Notes under the pieces: model-generated
The model's database searches: none
What the model was told of the DNA's origin: nothing
Seen by the model: only the letters and a program-made list of their open reading frames with translations
Shown here: positions 35,676-49,125 of the stretch, in pieces
Position numbering within the stretch: position 1 is the first letter of the stretch
Layout of the letters: the number at the start of each line of letters is the position of its first letter
Translations under genes and position numbers: made by a program
Assembly (NCBI GenBank): GCA_033807695.1
Contig: CM066304.1
Location: forward strand, 310,001 to 374,000
Reading direction: 5' to 3'
DNA from: Daedaleopsis sinensis
Taxonomy: Eukaryota; Basidiomycota; Agaricomycetes; Polyporales; Polyporaceae
Length of the DNA: 64,000 nt

Positions 35676-36940
35676 GATCACGAGCTTGCGCGTACGATGG
35701 GCAGCGGGCCTGCGCGCCGTTGTGGACTCAAGCGCGGACGCGGACGCGGAGGGTGCCTGCGCCGTCTATAGCCCGCGTGCATCGCAGCCTGGGGCATCCT
35801 CAGCTATCCGGGATCGCTGCGAATTCGGCCGGAGCGACGTACCGTCGTCGAGCAGAGCCGCGGCAGGCGGCAAGTGCTGATCCTGCAGCCGAGAGCGGCC
35901 AGAGCGAGCACGGGAGGCCGAGACGTGCATGAGCCGTCGTGGCTGGTTGTGGGTTGTGGCCTGTAGATTCCTCGGTAAGCAACGCCCGCTGCGTCTTCTA
36001 CGCGATGACGACCTGCGTACCAGGCGAGGTCAGAGCCAGTCGGCATTGGTCCGTCGGATTCGGACACGAAGGGGCCTGCGTGGTACGGTGAGAGACCCCG
36101 CGGAAGTCGTAGAACACGACGCGACGCGTGACGCCGTGCCTCGTGCCTCGAGGCCTGGGGCGTGTCAGCGTCGTTCAGGATCGCCGCAAACATGGCCGAA
36201 GCGACGTACCGTCCGGGCGGCGGCGGCGGGACATGTGCTGGCTACCGAGAGCGAGTCGCCGTCGACCGCAGCGAGCTTGCGCGTACGGTGGGCGGCGCGT
36301 CATGGCCCTGGGCGCGAAGGCGGACACGGAGGAGGCCTGCGCGGTCCGGTCAGTACATTTTGGCAAACATAAATAGACCTGCAACGACTCACTCGAATCG
36401 CAGCAGGGACAGGTATACGTGGGCTAGAACTCGGTGAAGGTACAGGTGGATGTCAATGCACACGATGAGACCCGCGTGCATTGCAACCTAGCACGTGGTC
36501 AGCATCGTGCGGGATCGCTGCGAAACCGGCCGAAGCGACGTACCGTCGGAGATCAGCCTGAGAGCGAGTCTCGCCAGCTTGCGCCTACCATGCGCGGCGC
36601 GCCTGCTGCCCTCGGGCACGCTCAAGGACGCGGTAGGACGCGGTGGGAGGCTGGTTGGAGCCTGTGCAGGTTAGTGAGTACAGGTGAGCACAATCGAGCC
36701 AGCATGCACAGAGCCGCAACGACTCACATGGTTCTCGTAGAATACCACACGATGCGACACGCGTGCATCGCGACCTGGCGTGTGGTCAGCATCGTCCAGG
36801 ATCGCTGCGAAACCGGCCGGAGCGACGTACCGTCCGGAAGAGCGTCGAGTACAAGCGCGGCACTGAGTGCTGCTCCCGCGGGCCCTGCAAGCGGCGGCCG
36901 AGCCCGGGGGACTTGCATGAGCCGTAACTCCTGAGACATG
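35676..36940. repeat. Cluster of degenerate sub-repeats (U3)
   Basis: About four GGGATCGCTGCG-type blocks (near 35811, 36178, 36510 and 36807). Here the minus-strand frame around 36080 reads SPYHAGPFVSESDGPMPTGS, the longest protein-like stretch in the cluster. Confidence 0.6.
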
Positions 36941-38303
36941 GACAGGCCACGGTCAGTATTCTAGATGTGACATTGACGGCGTGCTGACGATCTGGTACTC
37001 ACCGGTGGCAGAAACGGCGTTGGCCGTCGCATTGGGATACGGTTGCGCACCGGGATGGTTCCTGCGCAGTGCACGACGGTAGCGAGTCGATACCCGTATG
37101 TGCTGATTGATGTATGTCACTGAAATATACGGATGTGAGTATGATGATGTTCGCGGTCAATGAAGCAGATACGCACTCAGTATGTGATGGTGAGCGAGCA
37201 CGGCCCGGGCTTGGATAGGAAGGGTACAATGCCGGTCTGTGTAAGTCAGTCTGCGTGATATGTCAGGGTTGGACACATGTCACTTGACACCACGAACACG
37301 GAAGCACACACCTGTGCGAGTCAGTACCAACGACGTGCGAATAGATCGTATGAGGGGGGGAGGGAGCTATGAGGTGAGGACAGTGGCAGGGGATGCAGTC
37401 CACCTGCTCCTGTCCGGGGTACTTATCCTCCTCAGACCTGGCCCGTGCGCAAGTCCCGCCCCCTCGGCACGTACGTACGACCCCGGGATCGGAGCAGCAT
37501 CCCGGTTAAGCGAGGCCTAGTGCCAGCGAGCCGGAGCTTAGAGAAATTGGGGTGGGGCGACGTGCGAACGAGAGAGACGGAGCTTGCGCGATTCGGCGGA
37601 GGATGTGAATGTTCCACACTTTCGCAGGTTTTGCGACAGCTCGGAAGTCGCTAGCGTGTGCTTGGCATGCTTGGGCGCTCGGCTGTCAAAGATGCGAAAT
37701 GGGCGGGGGAGCGGACGTGTTTTGGGGGCTCAGGGATGGAGGATGGGGTGCGGAAGGCAGTTCCGGCTGTTTGCAGTCATTCCCAGATATCCAGCATGCT
37801 GCATTGGGGTTCTGTACTCGACTGTACCTCTGTACCGCTCTCGTGGAAGCTCATGGTCAAGCCATGAAGTCTTGGGCAGCGTGGACGAATATCCTCAATA
37901 GTGCTCGAACGGCGGAAGTTTGAATATACGCGTGTGGAAGAGAATTTCAGTCTGTCTTCTGCCTTGACTTGGGGTATCTGTACCTGACAGCACAAAATGA
38001 GTCTGTATTAGCTATCTATTTAGGAGATGAGTGCTACGGGGGGACTGCAGCTTGCGTGTGTTGACAGAATCGGCAAAATCGTAGGCGGGCGTTCAGTAGC
38101 ACATTCCGAAAATAGTATCCGAGACGGCCGAGTGTCCCAAGCGCTCACCCGCCGCGATCTTCGGACTCCTCCCGGGTGTGCTCACTCTCGCTCTCCGCCC
38201 TGCAGGTGCAATTGCTACCGTATGCTGTATGGGAAGGATACACTACGAGACGTATTATGCGATGAAATGTCACTGAGAGTAGTGTAAGATTTGCAACACT
38301 GGC
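36941..38303. other. Spacer of U3, no gene supported
   Basis: Diverged from the other units at about 37370-37510 and 37780-38060, for example TGTACTCGACTGTACCTC instead of the GTGCTTGACCGGACC form. No added coding signal. Confidence 0.45.
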
Positions 38304-38963
38304 ATGCAGCCTTTGAACTTGATACTAGTATTGATCTATCCCGGGTTACTACTGTGCGCACTGAGAGACACACACCAGGCATTAATGCTCTCCTATATTG
38401 ACTGCCTGCGTAGACACTCCGGGGCTGGACGAGTGCTGGGCCGGCAGGAGTCGCACAGAACTGTTTCCGAGGTGGCCGCACACGGAACCGTACTATCATG
38501 GAACATCATGTACCTTGGCAGCCAGGAGTACATCACAGTTGTAAGCGGCGGCGGCAGGATCACTTTAGATCCTGCCATCATTGAAACACCGCTTGATAGC
38601 TTGAGCTTCAGGCTGCTGACTGTGTGTACCGTTGGCACAGACCCTGCCATTTCGTCCATAAAGTATTCGTTCAAGCTACTCATCGTAAAGATGTGCAGGT
38701 AGTATTTGCCAGTGCAAGTGTTCATAGACACCAATCCCGTCAATTCAGATGTACCATACAGAGCAGAGTCCAGACATGCCAATTCCGGATCCGCCCATAT
38801 CGGACGGCTCCACATCAATTTCCTCCCGACGCTTACTCTTGCCGTGCCAAGGGCCGTGACCCTCCCACTAGTCACCTTCGGCATGTACTCACCGCACACC
38901 CATGTCTCCAAGTGTCTGCTCCTCAAGCTTGCAGTGTGCTTCGACTTGGATAGCAGAATATAG
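38304..38963. other. ORF block of U3 (plus frame stopped, minus frame open)
   Basis: The plus frame ends at an in-frame TAG near 38701 (GTGCAGGTAGTATTTG). A second plus frame, 38706-38963, restores the C-terminal part (KLAVCFDLDSRI). The minus strand is open over 207 codons (39016-38393), the longest in this block. A 12-nt in-frame extra stretch (AACTCCGGATCC-like) near 38780 is unique. Confidence 0.35.
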
Positions 38964-40700
38964 TTGTCAAACTTCACGAACAGACTCGGAGGAGAGGATT
39001 GGGGAGAGCAGCTCATTATTTACGCCCAAACACAATTTGACTCGGTTCAGTGATTTGCAGCGAAGCGAATGTTTCGCGATGGTGTGTGACCATCTCGTCA
39101 TGTCCTGCTCGCGCCATAGCGGCTAGAATATTCTTGTTACACAAGGCACAAGCGCGGATCACCCCACAGGCTACTGACAAGTACTATACATATCCGAATT
39201 TGTGCGCTCGTCCCACTTCTTTCTCTGCCCCAACTGACCACCGTCATCGTCCACGCCCATTGCAGCGGTCCCGGGAGGAGGTACCAAGTCCTCATGCGCA
39301 CCGACAGCATGTTGTCAACTGGGATGGCTGTGTAAACACGGTGGGCAGTTCAGCAATCACTTCTCTGAGGCACGATGGGCTCAACTCAGAGTCCAGTGAC
39401 ACTGCAAGCGCGGTTATTGCGAGAGAAGGCATGCGGAACCGTGTCGATCTTCATGACATAGGTGAGCTTCATTTATGCGTATCTCTACACCATGAGCATG
39501 AGCTGACAGGTCAAGGTCGGACCAACACAGACACTCAAAGCCCGGGCTCGCGCCGTGAGTTCCATTTACAAGTGAAAGCCGGGCAACTAGTCTTCGCCCC
39601 AGCGGATCTCCCAAGTCAGTCGGAAGCGTTCACTAGCTCTACCCGAGACCAGCCTGCGCCGCCTCAGGACTTCCAGAATATGGCAGGTTCAAGGCCGAGT
39701 ACGTGTTCTGGCTGCAGCGTGTCCGGCCGTGACACCAAGTCTGAGTCGAGAGACCAGCTCGTTGTGGCGAGATGCACAGGTTCAAGGCCAGGTAGGTGTT
39801 CTCGTTGATCTGCTCTGCTCAGCGTGCTCAACAGCGACGCTTCCAGCACAAGCGCAGACAGATAGCTGCACGTCAAACCGGACAGGATCCCAAGGGGCTC
39901 CGCTAGCGCAAGATTCCTGACGCCCCAAGACTTCGAGGATCTGGCAGGTGCGAGTCGCTTTGTTCCCGCTACCGCACGAGCCCATCTGCGTGCGCCCGCG
40001 CGGCGACACGCTGATCAGGAAGGCGTGCCGCGTGCCCGTCATCTTCGCGGAGGCCCCGCACCGCGCGCGCGTCCCGGCGCCGTTCCAGAACGCGTACCTG
40101 CAGCTCGGCCTGCACGACGAGGACGGTTCCGCGAACGTGCGCCGCGCCTAGTCACGCAGCGGATCGTCTACCAAACACTGCAAGGCGAAGGTGACTGGGT
40201 TGACGCAAAGTCCAGCGGATGCGGAGAAGCCGTTGGCGGGGGATGAGCGGGAGACGGAGGACTGAGGCCTGAGGGACGAAGCGGGAGACGGAGGAGGAGC
40301 GGACAGCGTACAAGCCGAACAGCAAGGAGCCGGGAGAGGGCGAGGTCAGCGAGCGCGCGGTCACGGTTACGAACAGCAGGGTGCGTCTGCTCTCACTCCG
40401 AGTCAACGTGTTCAACAGTGACATATTCCAGCACAATTTTCGTCTCGAGCTCGCAGTGCGCGATTGGACTCTGCAGCGGGGAGCAGATGTCGACATGGCG
40501 GCCGGGAACAAGCAGGGACGGTGGATAGGCGCCCGTGTTCGAGACGTGTTTCTGAGCGAGTCTGGTGGGGTCTTAGCTCGAGCTCATAGAGCGGTCGGAT
40601 TTCGAGTCCATAGTAGTGTATTCGAGAGTGTATTCTAGTCAGGTATGCAATGCGGCGAGCACCTTGTGAGCTCTCTACACCCCGAACGCGAGCATCTCCC
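38964..40700 (+). pseudogene. Tail segment of U3
   Basis: Keeps the segment with TCCTCATGCGCACCGACAGC (about 39290) that U1/U2 lack, but lacks the next one (GTGAGTGTCCATATTG of U4). The GC3-rich frame carries CGC for TGC in RP(C/R)GDTL and ATC for GTC. Confidence 0.4.
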
Positions 40701-40800
40701 CTACAGGCCAGAAAACTCCCGTGTCCTCTATATCTCAGAAAACTCCCCCGTGCTCTACAGCCCAGAAAACTCCCCCGTGCTCTACAGCCCAAAAAACTCC
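40701..40800. repeat. Minisatellite, about four copies (U3)
   Basis: Four copies of the AAAACTCCC/GTGCTCTACAGCC unit in tandem, the longest form in the array. Confidence 0.7.
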
Positions 40801-40845
40801 CTAACTTACGAATTCTCTCCAAGGCAGGCAGTCTCCACGTCACGT

Positions 40846-42131
40846 CTACTCAACGCCGCACAGCATGCACTTCACCCCGGCAAACAAATATATTCGCGTG
40901 GCTACATCATCGCGCGCTACGCTACCCACGCCCCCGCCCGAGCACACCAACGCTGTCCAAGGTAACTGAGAGACGAGGTCAGAAGAACCCTTCGTCGAGA
41001 GTTGCACGTCCCATCCGTGAGCAGATGGAAGGGAGAACTCGACAGACCGAACGAGCCGACGGATTTCGCGTAATGTGTGAAGTTCTTCCATACTATGTTC
41101 GGCATGCGGAGGACGGTAGTCGTCCTCGGGCACGATAGAGTAGTCTACCGTGAGAGCCTCCCTGTCAATGGCAAAGCGTATTCGCTCGACAGACACGCCG
41201 TTGCCGTAGCCTATGAGAAGAGGAACACGCGAGCCGCGTTGCTGCACAGTCTTGTACAAGCCCACAGTCATCGCGCTCAGCTGTTGCGCGAGACTCGTTC
41301 CCGAGCCGAAGTTGAACACTAGGCGAAAGTTGTGTTGCCAGAAACAGCTGATTCGCAGCCGTGGCACGCTCGAGCGTTGGTTCTGCTCCGTGCCCTGTGG
41401 CTGGATGCGCTGAATACACCAGGCGAACACTGGGATATTTGAATATATGCATGCGGGGCTTACGAGATAGTACTCACACGCAACGTCAGACCGAACATAT
41501 GGCGGAGAAGGACGCAGATACGTCGGTTCGTCGGGGGAGCGAGGTAGGGATGTGGAAATATCGATGAGGGTGGTGGCGTCGTTGAATGTACGTGATATGG
41601 TGACCGCATCTCGCGGACTGTATTCGTGGTCGGGACACTACATGCCTGTGAAGAACTGCAGGACTCACTTTGCCGGCCAACCAAGGGAGAAGTTGACCTT
41701 GGATATCCGAGTGGCCTGGTCAAACATCTCCAGCAACTGCGCGCCCTCCACCGCGGGGTCCCAGTCCTTGCGCAACTCCGGTGTGACCAGGACGGACTTC
41801 CACGCCTCCAACGACACGGGCTCGTCGCCAATGGCCACTTCGAGAACTGCGCGGTGGATGCTGTCCCCAGACTTGTTCTGACGGCGGTGAACGATGACAT
41901 CGGTGAGTTCGGGGGAAGACGTCGCACGGCCCTTGCCCTTCGTCGGCGGGTTGGGGTCGCTGGAGACAGGTACACGTTTCCACTCTGGGGAAGAGTGCGA
42001 AGTGAGGAGTTGTCGGAAGTGTGCTTGAGCGTGGTCGAGAGCGTCATACCACGACTGGTGTAGTCTGCGCATACCGCATGGGTGGAATATTGACAAGTCA
42101 GAGGGATATATGCGCACCTTGTACCATCCAT
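40846..42131 (-). CDS. Truncated START paralogue in U4 (377 residues predicted)
   Basis: Exons 42131-42118, 42064-41669, 41617-41478 and 41429-40846. Homology to the parent stops after SQLPWTA (residue 342), followed by a new 35-residue tail that begins LVCSGGGVGSVARDDV and ends MLCGVE. The first START domain is complete. One substitution relative to U3 was seen, in the region around 41072. Confidence 0.58.
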
Positions 42132-42690
42132 TGTGTGTCGTCAGAGGTTCGTGAGTGGTCGTTATATATGGCAGTAGTCGGCGCAAAGTTGTGGGGATCT
42201 GAACACGTGAAGCACGCCACGTTGCCTCCGCGAGATTAATGAGGTAACAGGGAGGGTTGTTGAGCGCGTCGTTCACAACAGCGACAAGCGTTCAGACGGC
42301 GTGGAGGTCGTCGTGGACGAGAGTCAAGCTTGCCAAAAGGCGCGAGTCCCGACCACCGACGAGTCGGACGTCGAGAGAACGCGGGTGGACGGTGATTGCC
42401 GATGTTGCCTTATTTGGGTCTCTTAATTGAATTCACTTATCCGATAACGAGGTTTACTCATTGATCACAAGTTTGCAAGAAACCCTCTGCGAGAAAACGT
42501 CCAGGCTGTGAGCGATATCCAGTACCTAGGCTCATCTCCACGCTCGATGGCGACAGGCAATTGTAGGTCTTCGTGCTTCCGCCCCCGCTGTCAGGACGTC
42601 CACCAGCCTCCACCAGCTCCCCGCTCTGTCCTCTGACGCAGGCAACTCGCCCTCTGCCGCCCTGCACCCGTCGTCCGCATACACTCCGTG

Positions 42691-45382
42691 CGTGCTATTA
42701 ATACCACGCATATGCCCCCGTTCACTCACCCTCGTCCTGCACGTCTCCCTTCGTCTCCCGCACAGCGTCCCTCCGTGCTCGCCCTCCCTCCGTCCGCTCT
42801 CTCTTCCTCACCCGCCCCCGCCCCCGCCCTTCCGCTCCGTCCAGCCTGTTTCTGAACCCATGACGACAAGCATGTACATACTCAGCGTACAGCTAGCTAC
42901 TCGCAGGGCACCCCGCCCGATGCACATCCATCTTGCTTCGGAAGAGGGACAGAGTGGCAGAGGGACGGACAGAGAGAGGCTCTGAAGGTACATCTCCCGC
43001 CAACGCCGTTCCGTCACCGGCTCTACCGCGCGTCCGCGCCCCTCCCGCCGCGTGAGTCTCGCGTACGAACACTCGAGTCCGCGCACGCGCATCATCGAGC
43101 GAGTGCGTCCGCATTCGTCTGATCGTCGCGGTTCGACGTGCGAGTGTGACCCCAAGGCGCGTCCTCCGACCACAGCCGTCATCCCGCCTCAGCTCAGATC
43201 TCCGTATACCCGCCGTGCGTGTCAGGACGCGGGGATGCCAGAGACGATTCCACTACCGACGTCGAGAGCCCGCGCTGTGCGTAACGGTGAGTACCGGTAT
43301 CTCCTACGACTACAAATTCCCAAAACTCACCGGGACTGTGTCTCTAGCGCTGTCGACGACGTCCGACACGGTCCCCGCGTGCGCACAGTTCGTCAGCGGC
43401 GGCTCGTCCCCGAGAGAACGCCAGACACGGCGGCCCAGTCGTCGAGCACACACTCCAGCACGACGCGTACCGCCCCGCCCCCATCTGGCGCGACTCGGCG
43501 TGAGCGGACATATGGACCCGCGTCCGCCGGGAGTCGTTCTCTCGCGCACCGCGTCCCTCCATGCTCGCCCTCGCGCCCTCCGCTCTCTCTTCCCACTCCC
43601 GCCCTTGGCTCTGAACGCACATGCTCGGCATAGACCCACTCACAGGGCACCCCAGTATCCATCTTGTACGTTTCCCGCCAACACGATCCCGTCACCAGTT
43701 GTACCGTGCGTCCGCGCACCCTGTACATGTCCCCCCCGCCGCTGCGAGTCTCGTGTACCCACAATAAACTTCACACACACGCATCGAGCGAGCGTGCCCG
43801 AATTCACCTGCAGCGGACTGCTGTTCGACGTGCGAGTGAGACCCCAAGGTGCGTCTTCTCCGCGCACACCCGTCATGCTCTTTCGCCGATAGACGGTTCG
43901 GACGGGGCCTCTTCAACACCCGTCCGAACCGTCATCCCGCCGCAGCCGTAATGCACGGTACGTATCCCCCGCTTCCGTTCTCGAACTGGCTCACTCACCT
44001 TTGCGTTGCGTTGCTGAAGCAGTTCGCCGGCCGGGAAGCCCATGCCGCACGCGCGGAGACGACTCCGGTGTTGTCTTTGACGTCGGGAGCCCGCGCTGTG
44101 TGTACCAGTGAGCACATCCCCGCGACTACACATTCCCAAAACTCACCGAGATCGGGTTGCTAGCGCCGTCAAAGACGTCCGACACGCGCGCGGCCCGAGA
44201 GAACGCCAGACGCGGCGGCCCGTGTCGTCGAGCTCACGCTCCAGCACGATGTGTGCCGCCGCGCCCCATCTGCCGGGTCTCGCCGTGAGCAGTGCTTCAA
44301 AGGGCTGAGAAAACGGATAACGCACCTGAGCGGGAGATGTCGCACATCCACGTCTTGGGCATGGTACGCGCGCAGGACCCTAAGTCGAGGAGTGGCACAC
44401 AGCATGCGCGACGGCGATCGTCCCGCGGGAGGCGGAAGGCGGGAAGTGCAGCCGGCGAGCATCGATAGTCGCCCAAGCGTGACCGTCGCGGGCTCGTGCG
44501 GGCGGCGGCCGTCTGCGCGCAGACGTCGCTTGGGCTCCGAGCTCAACGAACGCGGTCGACGCACTAGCTTGCGCATCACGCAGATCCCACTCCGCGCATC
44601 CATTCCCCGCGCACGAGTGTGAGTGTCGGTGCGTGATGCCCGGCAACTTGAAGCAGTCAGCATCCACGCCGATGCCGTGGAGCGCGCCCAACGCGACTCG
44701 AACGCGCGCCACCGCCCCTCGTGCAACCCGTCGGGCCTGAAGCACCAAGTACAGGCGGTTCTCCTCACGAGCAAGATGGCGCGTCTGGAATCCCCGGGAC
44801 GCGTACACGGTAAGCATCCGAACCTGTAGTTCAAGATGCGTGCTCAATGACCGCTTTCCCAGCCACCTCACGTTCTCTCACTGACGAACCGTACGTCGCC
44901 CTTCAACAGACGTGCAACAAGGCATCGGCTCCCGTCTCTGGCGTCCCACAAACCGACTGGACCGTCTTCTCGAGCGTGTCCGAATCGCTGGCAGGGCCGA
45001 CCACCGTCCGAGCCGTCCGTGACACTCGAGACGACACAAAGGTGCGTCTCCACCTCTCTCTCGCCTGTGCGACTCGAACGGGGACAGTGGAGACCCCGTC
45101 CGAGCCGTCGCCTGACCGTCTACGACTCATAGCACGCTTGCGTGTCCGCTATCGGGCCTCTTCATGTCTGACCCACACGAATGCGGCAGTAGCCGGCTCG
45201 TTCGCGCAGCTGCGCAATGCGCCCGGTACGTACGAGGCCGAGAGCACGCGACGGGCCGACGTACTCGCCCCGCCTAGTGGACATCAAGCACGCGCTTCGG
45301 GACGATGCGCCAGTCTCGCGGGAACTCGGAGGGACTCGGAGATGGCAGGCATCGCCGTCTCGCCGTCGCTCGTGCGTGTACT
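42691..45382 (+). pseudogene. Exon/intron-like segment of U4, with extra frameshifts
   Basis: Relative to U1-U3 it has a 1-nt loss at about 43437 (GGCCCAGTCG) that breaks the VVEHTLQ-type frame, an 8-nt duplication at about 44432 (GGAGGCGGAAGGCGGGAAG), and deletions near 45064 and 45230. These lesions support a non-coding state. Confidence 0.42.
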
Positions 45383-45697
45383 CAGCTCATCCGCAGCTCA
45401 GGCAAGATCGAGCTGCTCTCGCGCATCTTGCCCAAGTTCTTCTACACGGGCCGCCGGCGTCGACCCCCGCGAGCTTGCGCGTACCTGGGCGGCGCGCCTG
45501 CACGCCGTCGTGGCTTCGCCGGGCATGGACACGGAGGGAGCTGCGCAGTCCGGTGAGCACGGTCGATCGAGCTGCTCTCGCGCATCTTGCCCAAGTTCTT
45601 CCACACGGGCCACAGAGTAAGTCATCGTGGCGCATCACTGTAGATCTCTTGTACTGACCACGGTCCTCATTTCTTCCAGATGACGAAAGTTATTCAT
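45383..45697 (+). pseudogene. SNF2-family helicase fragment, broken (U4)
   Basis: Both stretches are present; the first reads SSGKIELL rather than SAGKIELL because of a GCG-to-GCT/CAG change. The spacer between the two stretches is altered (GGGCATGGACACGG). The acceptor and 1-nt lesions are retained. Confidence 0.7.
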
Positions 45698-47130
45698 ACG
45701 CCTCGCGCGAGGGATGATATCTGCGTACTAGGTCAGATCCGCGGTGCTGGGAGACCCTGAAGATGGGACGACTCCAACGTACCCGTGCTGCGCTGGAAGT
45801 CGTCCAGCTCCGGGCTGACAACGCAGAGCGAGTCGGCGTCGTCCGTCACGAGCTTGCGTGGACGCGGACGCGGAGGGTGCCTGCGCCGTCTATAGCCCGC
45901 GTGCATCGCAGCCTGGGGCATCCTCAGCTATCCGGGATCGCTGCGAATTCGGCCGGAGCGACGTACCGTCGTCGAGCAGAGCCGCGGCCGCGGCAGGCGG
46001 CAAGTCCTGTTCCAGCGGCCGAGAGCGGCCAGAGCGAGCACGGGAGGCCGAGACGTGCATGAGCCGTCGTGGCTGGTTGTGGGTTGTGGCCTGCAGATTC
46101 TACGGTTAGCAACGCCCGCTGCGTCTTCTGCGCGATGACGACGACATCTGCGTACCAGGCGAGGTCAGAGCCAGTCCGTCGGATTCGGACACGAACGGGC
46201 CTGCATGGTACAGTGAGACCCCGCGGAAGGCGTGGAACACGACGCGATGCGCGACGCCGTTCCTCTTGCATCGCGACCTGGGACGTGTCAGCATCGTCCG
46301 GGATCGCCGCATACAGCCGGAGTGACGTACCGTGCTGGCGGCGGCGGCGGGACATGTGCTGGCTACCGAGAGCGAGTCGCCGTCGACCGGAGCGAGCTTG
46401 CGCGTACGATGGGCGGCGCGTCGTGGCCCCGGGCGCGCACGCGGACGCGGAGGGAGCCTGCGAAAGTGTGGTGAGTACATTCCGGCGAACATAAACAGAC
46501 CTGCGACGACTCACGCGAATCGCCGCAGGGACAGGTATACGTGGGCGAGAATTCGGTGAAGGTACAGATGGACGTCATCGCACACGATGAGACCCGCGTG
46601 CATTGCAACCTAGCACGTGGTCAGCATCGTGCGGGATCGCTGCGAAACCGGCCGAAGCGACGTACCGTCGGAGATCAGCCCGAGAGCGAGTCTCGCCAGC
46701 TTGCTTGCGCGTACCATGCGCGGCGCGCCTGCTGCCCTCGGGCACGCTCAAGGACGCGGTAGGACGCGGTGGGAGGCTGGTTGGTGCGCGGCGCGCCTGC
46801 GCACTATCCTGCCCTCGGGATACGCACAAGGGCGTGTGTGCAGTCTGGTGAGTAGAGGTGAGTACAGTCTAGCACGCAAGCACAGAGCCGCGACGACTCA
46901 CGTGGATCTCGTAGAACACCACACGATGCGTGACACCGCCCCTCTGGCATCGTGGCCTTGGGTGTGTCAGTATCCTCCGGGATCGACGCGAAACGGCCGG
47001 AGCGACGTACCGTCCGGGAGAGCGTCGAGTACAAGCGCGGCGGTGAGTGCGGTTCCAGCGCAGCGGGCCCCGCGAACGGCCGCAGGCCGCCGAGCCCGGG
47101 GGACTTGCATGAGCCGTTGCAACTCCTGAG
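45698..47130. repeat. Cluster of degenerate sub-repeats (U4)
   Basis: Four blocks (near 45936, 46300, 46630 and 46978). The last module is specific to this unit: it contains CTCGGGATACGCACAAGGG and a stretch near 47040-47110 with GGTTCCAGCGCAGCGGGCC not found elsewhere. Confidence 0.58.
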
Positions 47131-48483
47131 ACATAGAGAGTCCACGGTCAGTATTCTAGATATGACATTGACGGCGCACTGACGATCTGGTACGCACCTG
47201 TAGAAGAGCCGGCGTTGGCCGTCGTCGCCTTGGGATATGGGTTGCGCGCCGGGATGGTTCCTGCGCAGTGCACGACGGTAGCTCTATACGCGTATGTGTT
47301 GATGTATGTCACTGCAATATACGGACGTGAGTATGATGACGCTCGCGGTCAATGAAGCAGATACGCACCCAGTATGTGAGCGAGCACGCCTTGGATGAGA
47401 AGGGCACAATGCCAGTCTGTGCCAGTCGGTCTGCGTGATATGTCAGGGTTGGACACATGTCACTTGACACCACGAACACGGAAGCACACACCTGTGCGAG
47501 TCAATACCAACGACGTGCGAATAGATCGTATGAGGGGGGGAGGGAGCTATGAGGTGAGGACAGTGGCAGGGGATGCAGTCCACCTGCTCCTGTCCGGGGT
47601 ACTTATCCTCCCCAGACCTGGCCCGTGCGCAGGTCCCGCCCCCTCGGCACGTACGTACAACCCCGGGATCGGAGCAGCATGCCGGTTAAGCGAGCTATTG
47701 TGCCAGCGAGCCGGAGCTTAGAGAAATTGGGGTGGGGCGACGTGCGAACGAGAGAGGCGGAGCTTGCGCGATTCGGCGGAGGATGTGAATGTTCCACACT
47801 TTCGCAGGTTTTGCGACAGCTCGGGAGTCGCTAGCGTGTGCTTGGCATGCTTGGGCGCTCGGCTGTCAATGATGCGAAATGGGCGGGCGGGCGTACGAGT
47901 TTTGGGGGCTCAGGGATGGAGGATGGGGTGTGGAAGGCAGTTCCGGCTGTTTGCAGCTATTCCCAGATTTCCAGCATCCTTCGTTGGGGTTCTGTGCTTT
48001 ACCGGACCTTTGTAATGCTCTTGTTGCAGCTGATGCTGAATCCATGAAGTCTTGCGTAGAGTGGACGAATATCTTCAATAGTGCTCGAACGGCGGAAGTT
48101 TGAATATACGTGTGTGGAAGGGAATTCCGATCTGTTTTTTGCCTTGACTCGGGGTATCTGTATCTGACAGCACAAGAAGAGTTTTTATTAGCTATTTATC
48201 TAGGAGATGAGTGCTGCAGGAGGACTGCAGCTTGCGTGAGTTGACAATATCGGCCAAATCGTAGGCGGGCGTTCAGTAGCACATTCCGAAAAGAGTATCC
48301 GAGACGGCCGAGTGTTCTAAGCGCTCACCCGCCGCGATCCTCGGACTCCTCCCGGGTATGCTCACTCTCGCTCTCCGCCCTACAGACGCAATTGCTACCG
48401 TATGTTGTATTGAAAAGATACACTACGAGACGTATTATGCGATGAAATGTCACTGAGAGTAGTGTCAGATTTGCAACACTGGC
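47131..48483. other. Spacer of U4, no gene supported
   Basis: The left 270 bp carry several indels relative to all other units (for example TGTAGAAGAGCCGGCG); the right part is nearly identical to U5. Confidence 0.45.
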
Positions 48484-49125
48484 ATGCAGCCTTTGAACTT
48501 GATACTAGTATTAATCTATCCCGGGTTACTACTGTGCGCACTGAGAGACACACACCAGGCATTAATGCTCTCCCATATTGACTGCCTGCGTAGACACTCC
48601 GGGGCTGGACGAGTGCTGGGCCGGCAGGAGTCGCACGGAACTGAAGTTTCCAAGGTGGCCGCACACGGAACCGTACTATCACGGAACATCATGTACCTTG
48701 GCAGCCAGGAGTACATCACAGTTGTAAGCGGCGGCGGCAGGATCACTTTAGATCCTGCCATCATTGAAACACCGCTTGATAGCTTGAGCTTCAGGCTGCT
48801 GACTGTGCGTACCGTTGGCACAGACCCTGCCATTTCGTCCATAAAGTATTCTTTGAAGCTACTCATCGTAAAGATGTGCACGTACTTGCCAGTGCAAGTA
48901 CTCATAGACACCGATCCCCCCAATTCCAACGTACCATACAGGGCAGAGTCTAGACATTCCGCCCATATCGGACGGCTCCACATCAATCTCCTCCCGACGC
49001 TTACCCTTGCCGTGCCAAGGAGCCTCCCACTAGTCACCCTCGGCATGTGCTCACCGGACACCCATGTCTCCGGGTGTTTGCTCCTGAAGCTTGCAGTGTG
49101 TCTCGACTTGAATGGCAGAATATAG
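48484..49125 (+). other. ORF block of U4, 213-codon open frame
   Basis: Continuous from MQPLNLILVLIYPG to CLDLNGRI-stop, with a possible hydrophobic N-terminus (LILVLIYPGLLLCAL). The overlapping minus frame is also open over 181 codons (49061-48516). The start is not supported by a promoter or conserved context. It could be a lineage-specific protein, or chance openness in GC-balanced DNA. Confidence 0.35.

Larger units (their letters stand above)
30611..40951. repeat. Tandem array unit U3 (10,341 bp)
   Basis: Left junction as in U2 (class A), right junction of the shorter class B. It is intermediate in sequence: its START part matches U1/U2, but its tail shares the minisatellite expansion and the end sequence with U5. 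It has lost about 170 bp just after the helicase fragment. Confidence 0.95.
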
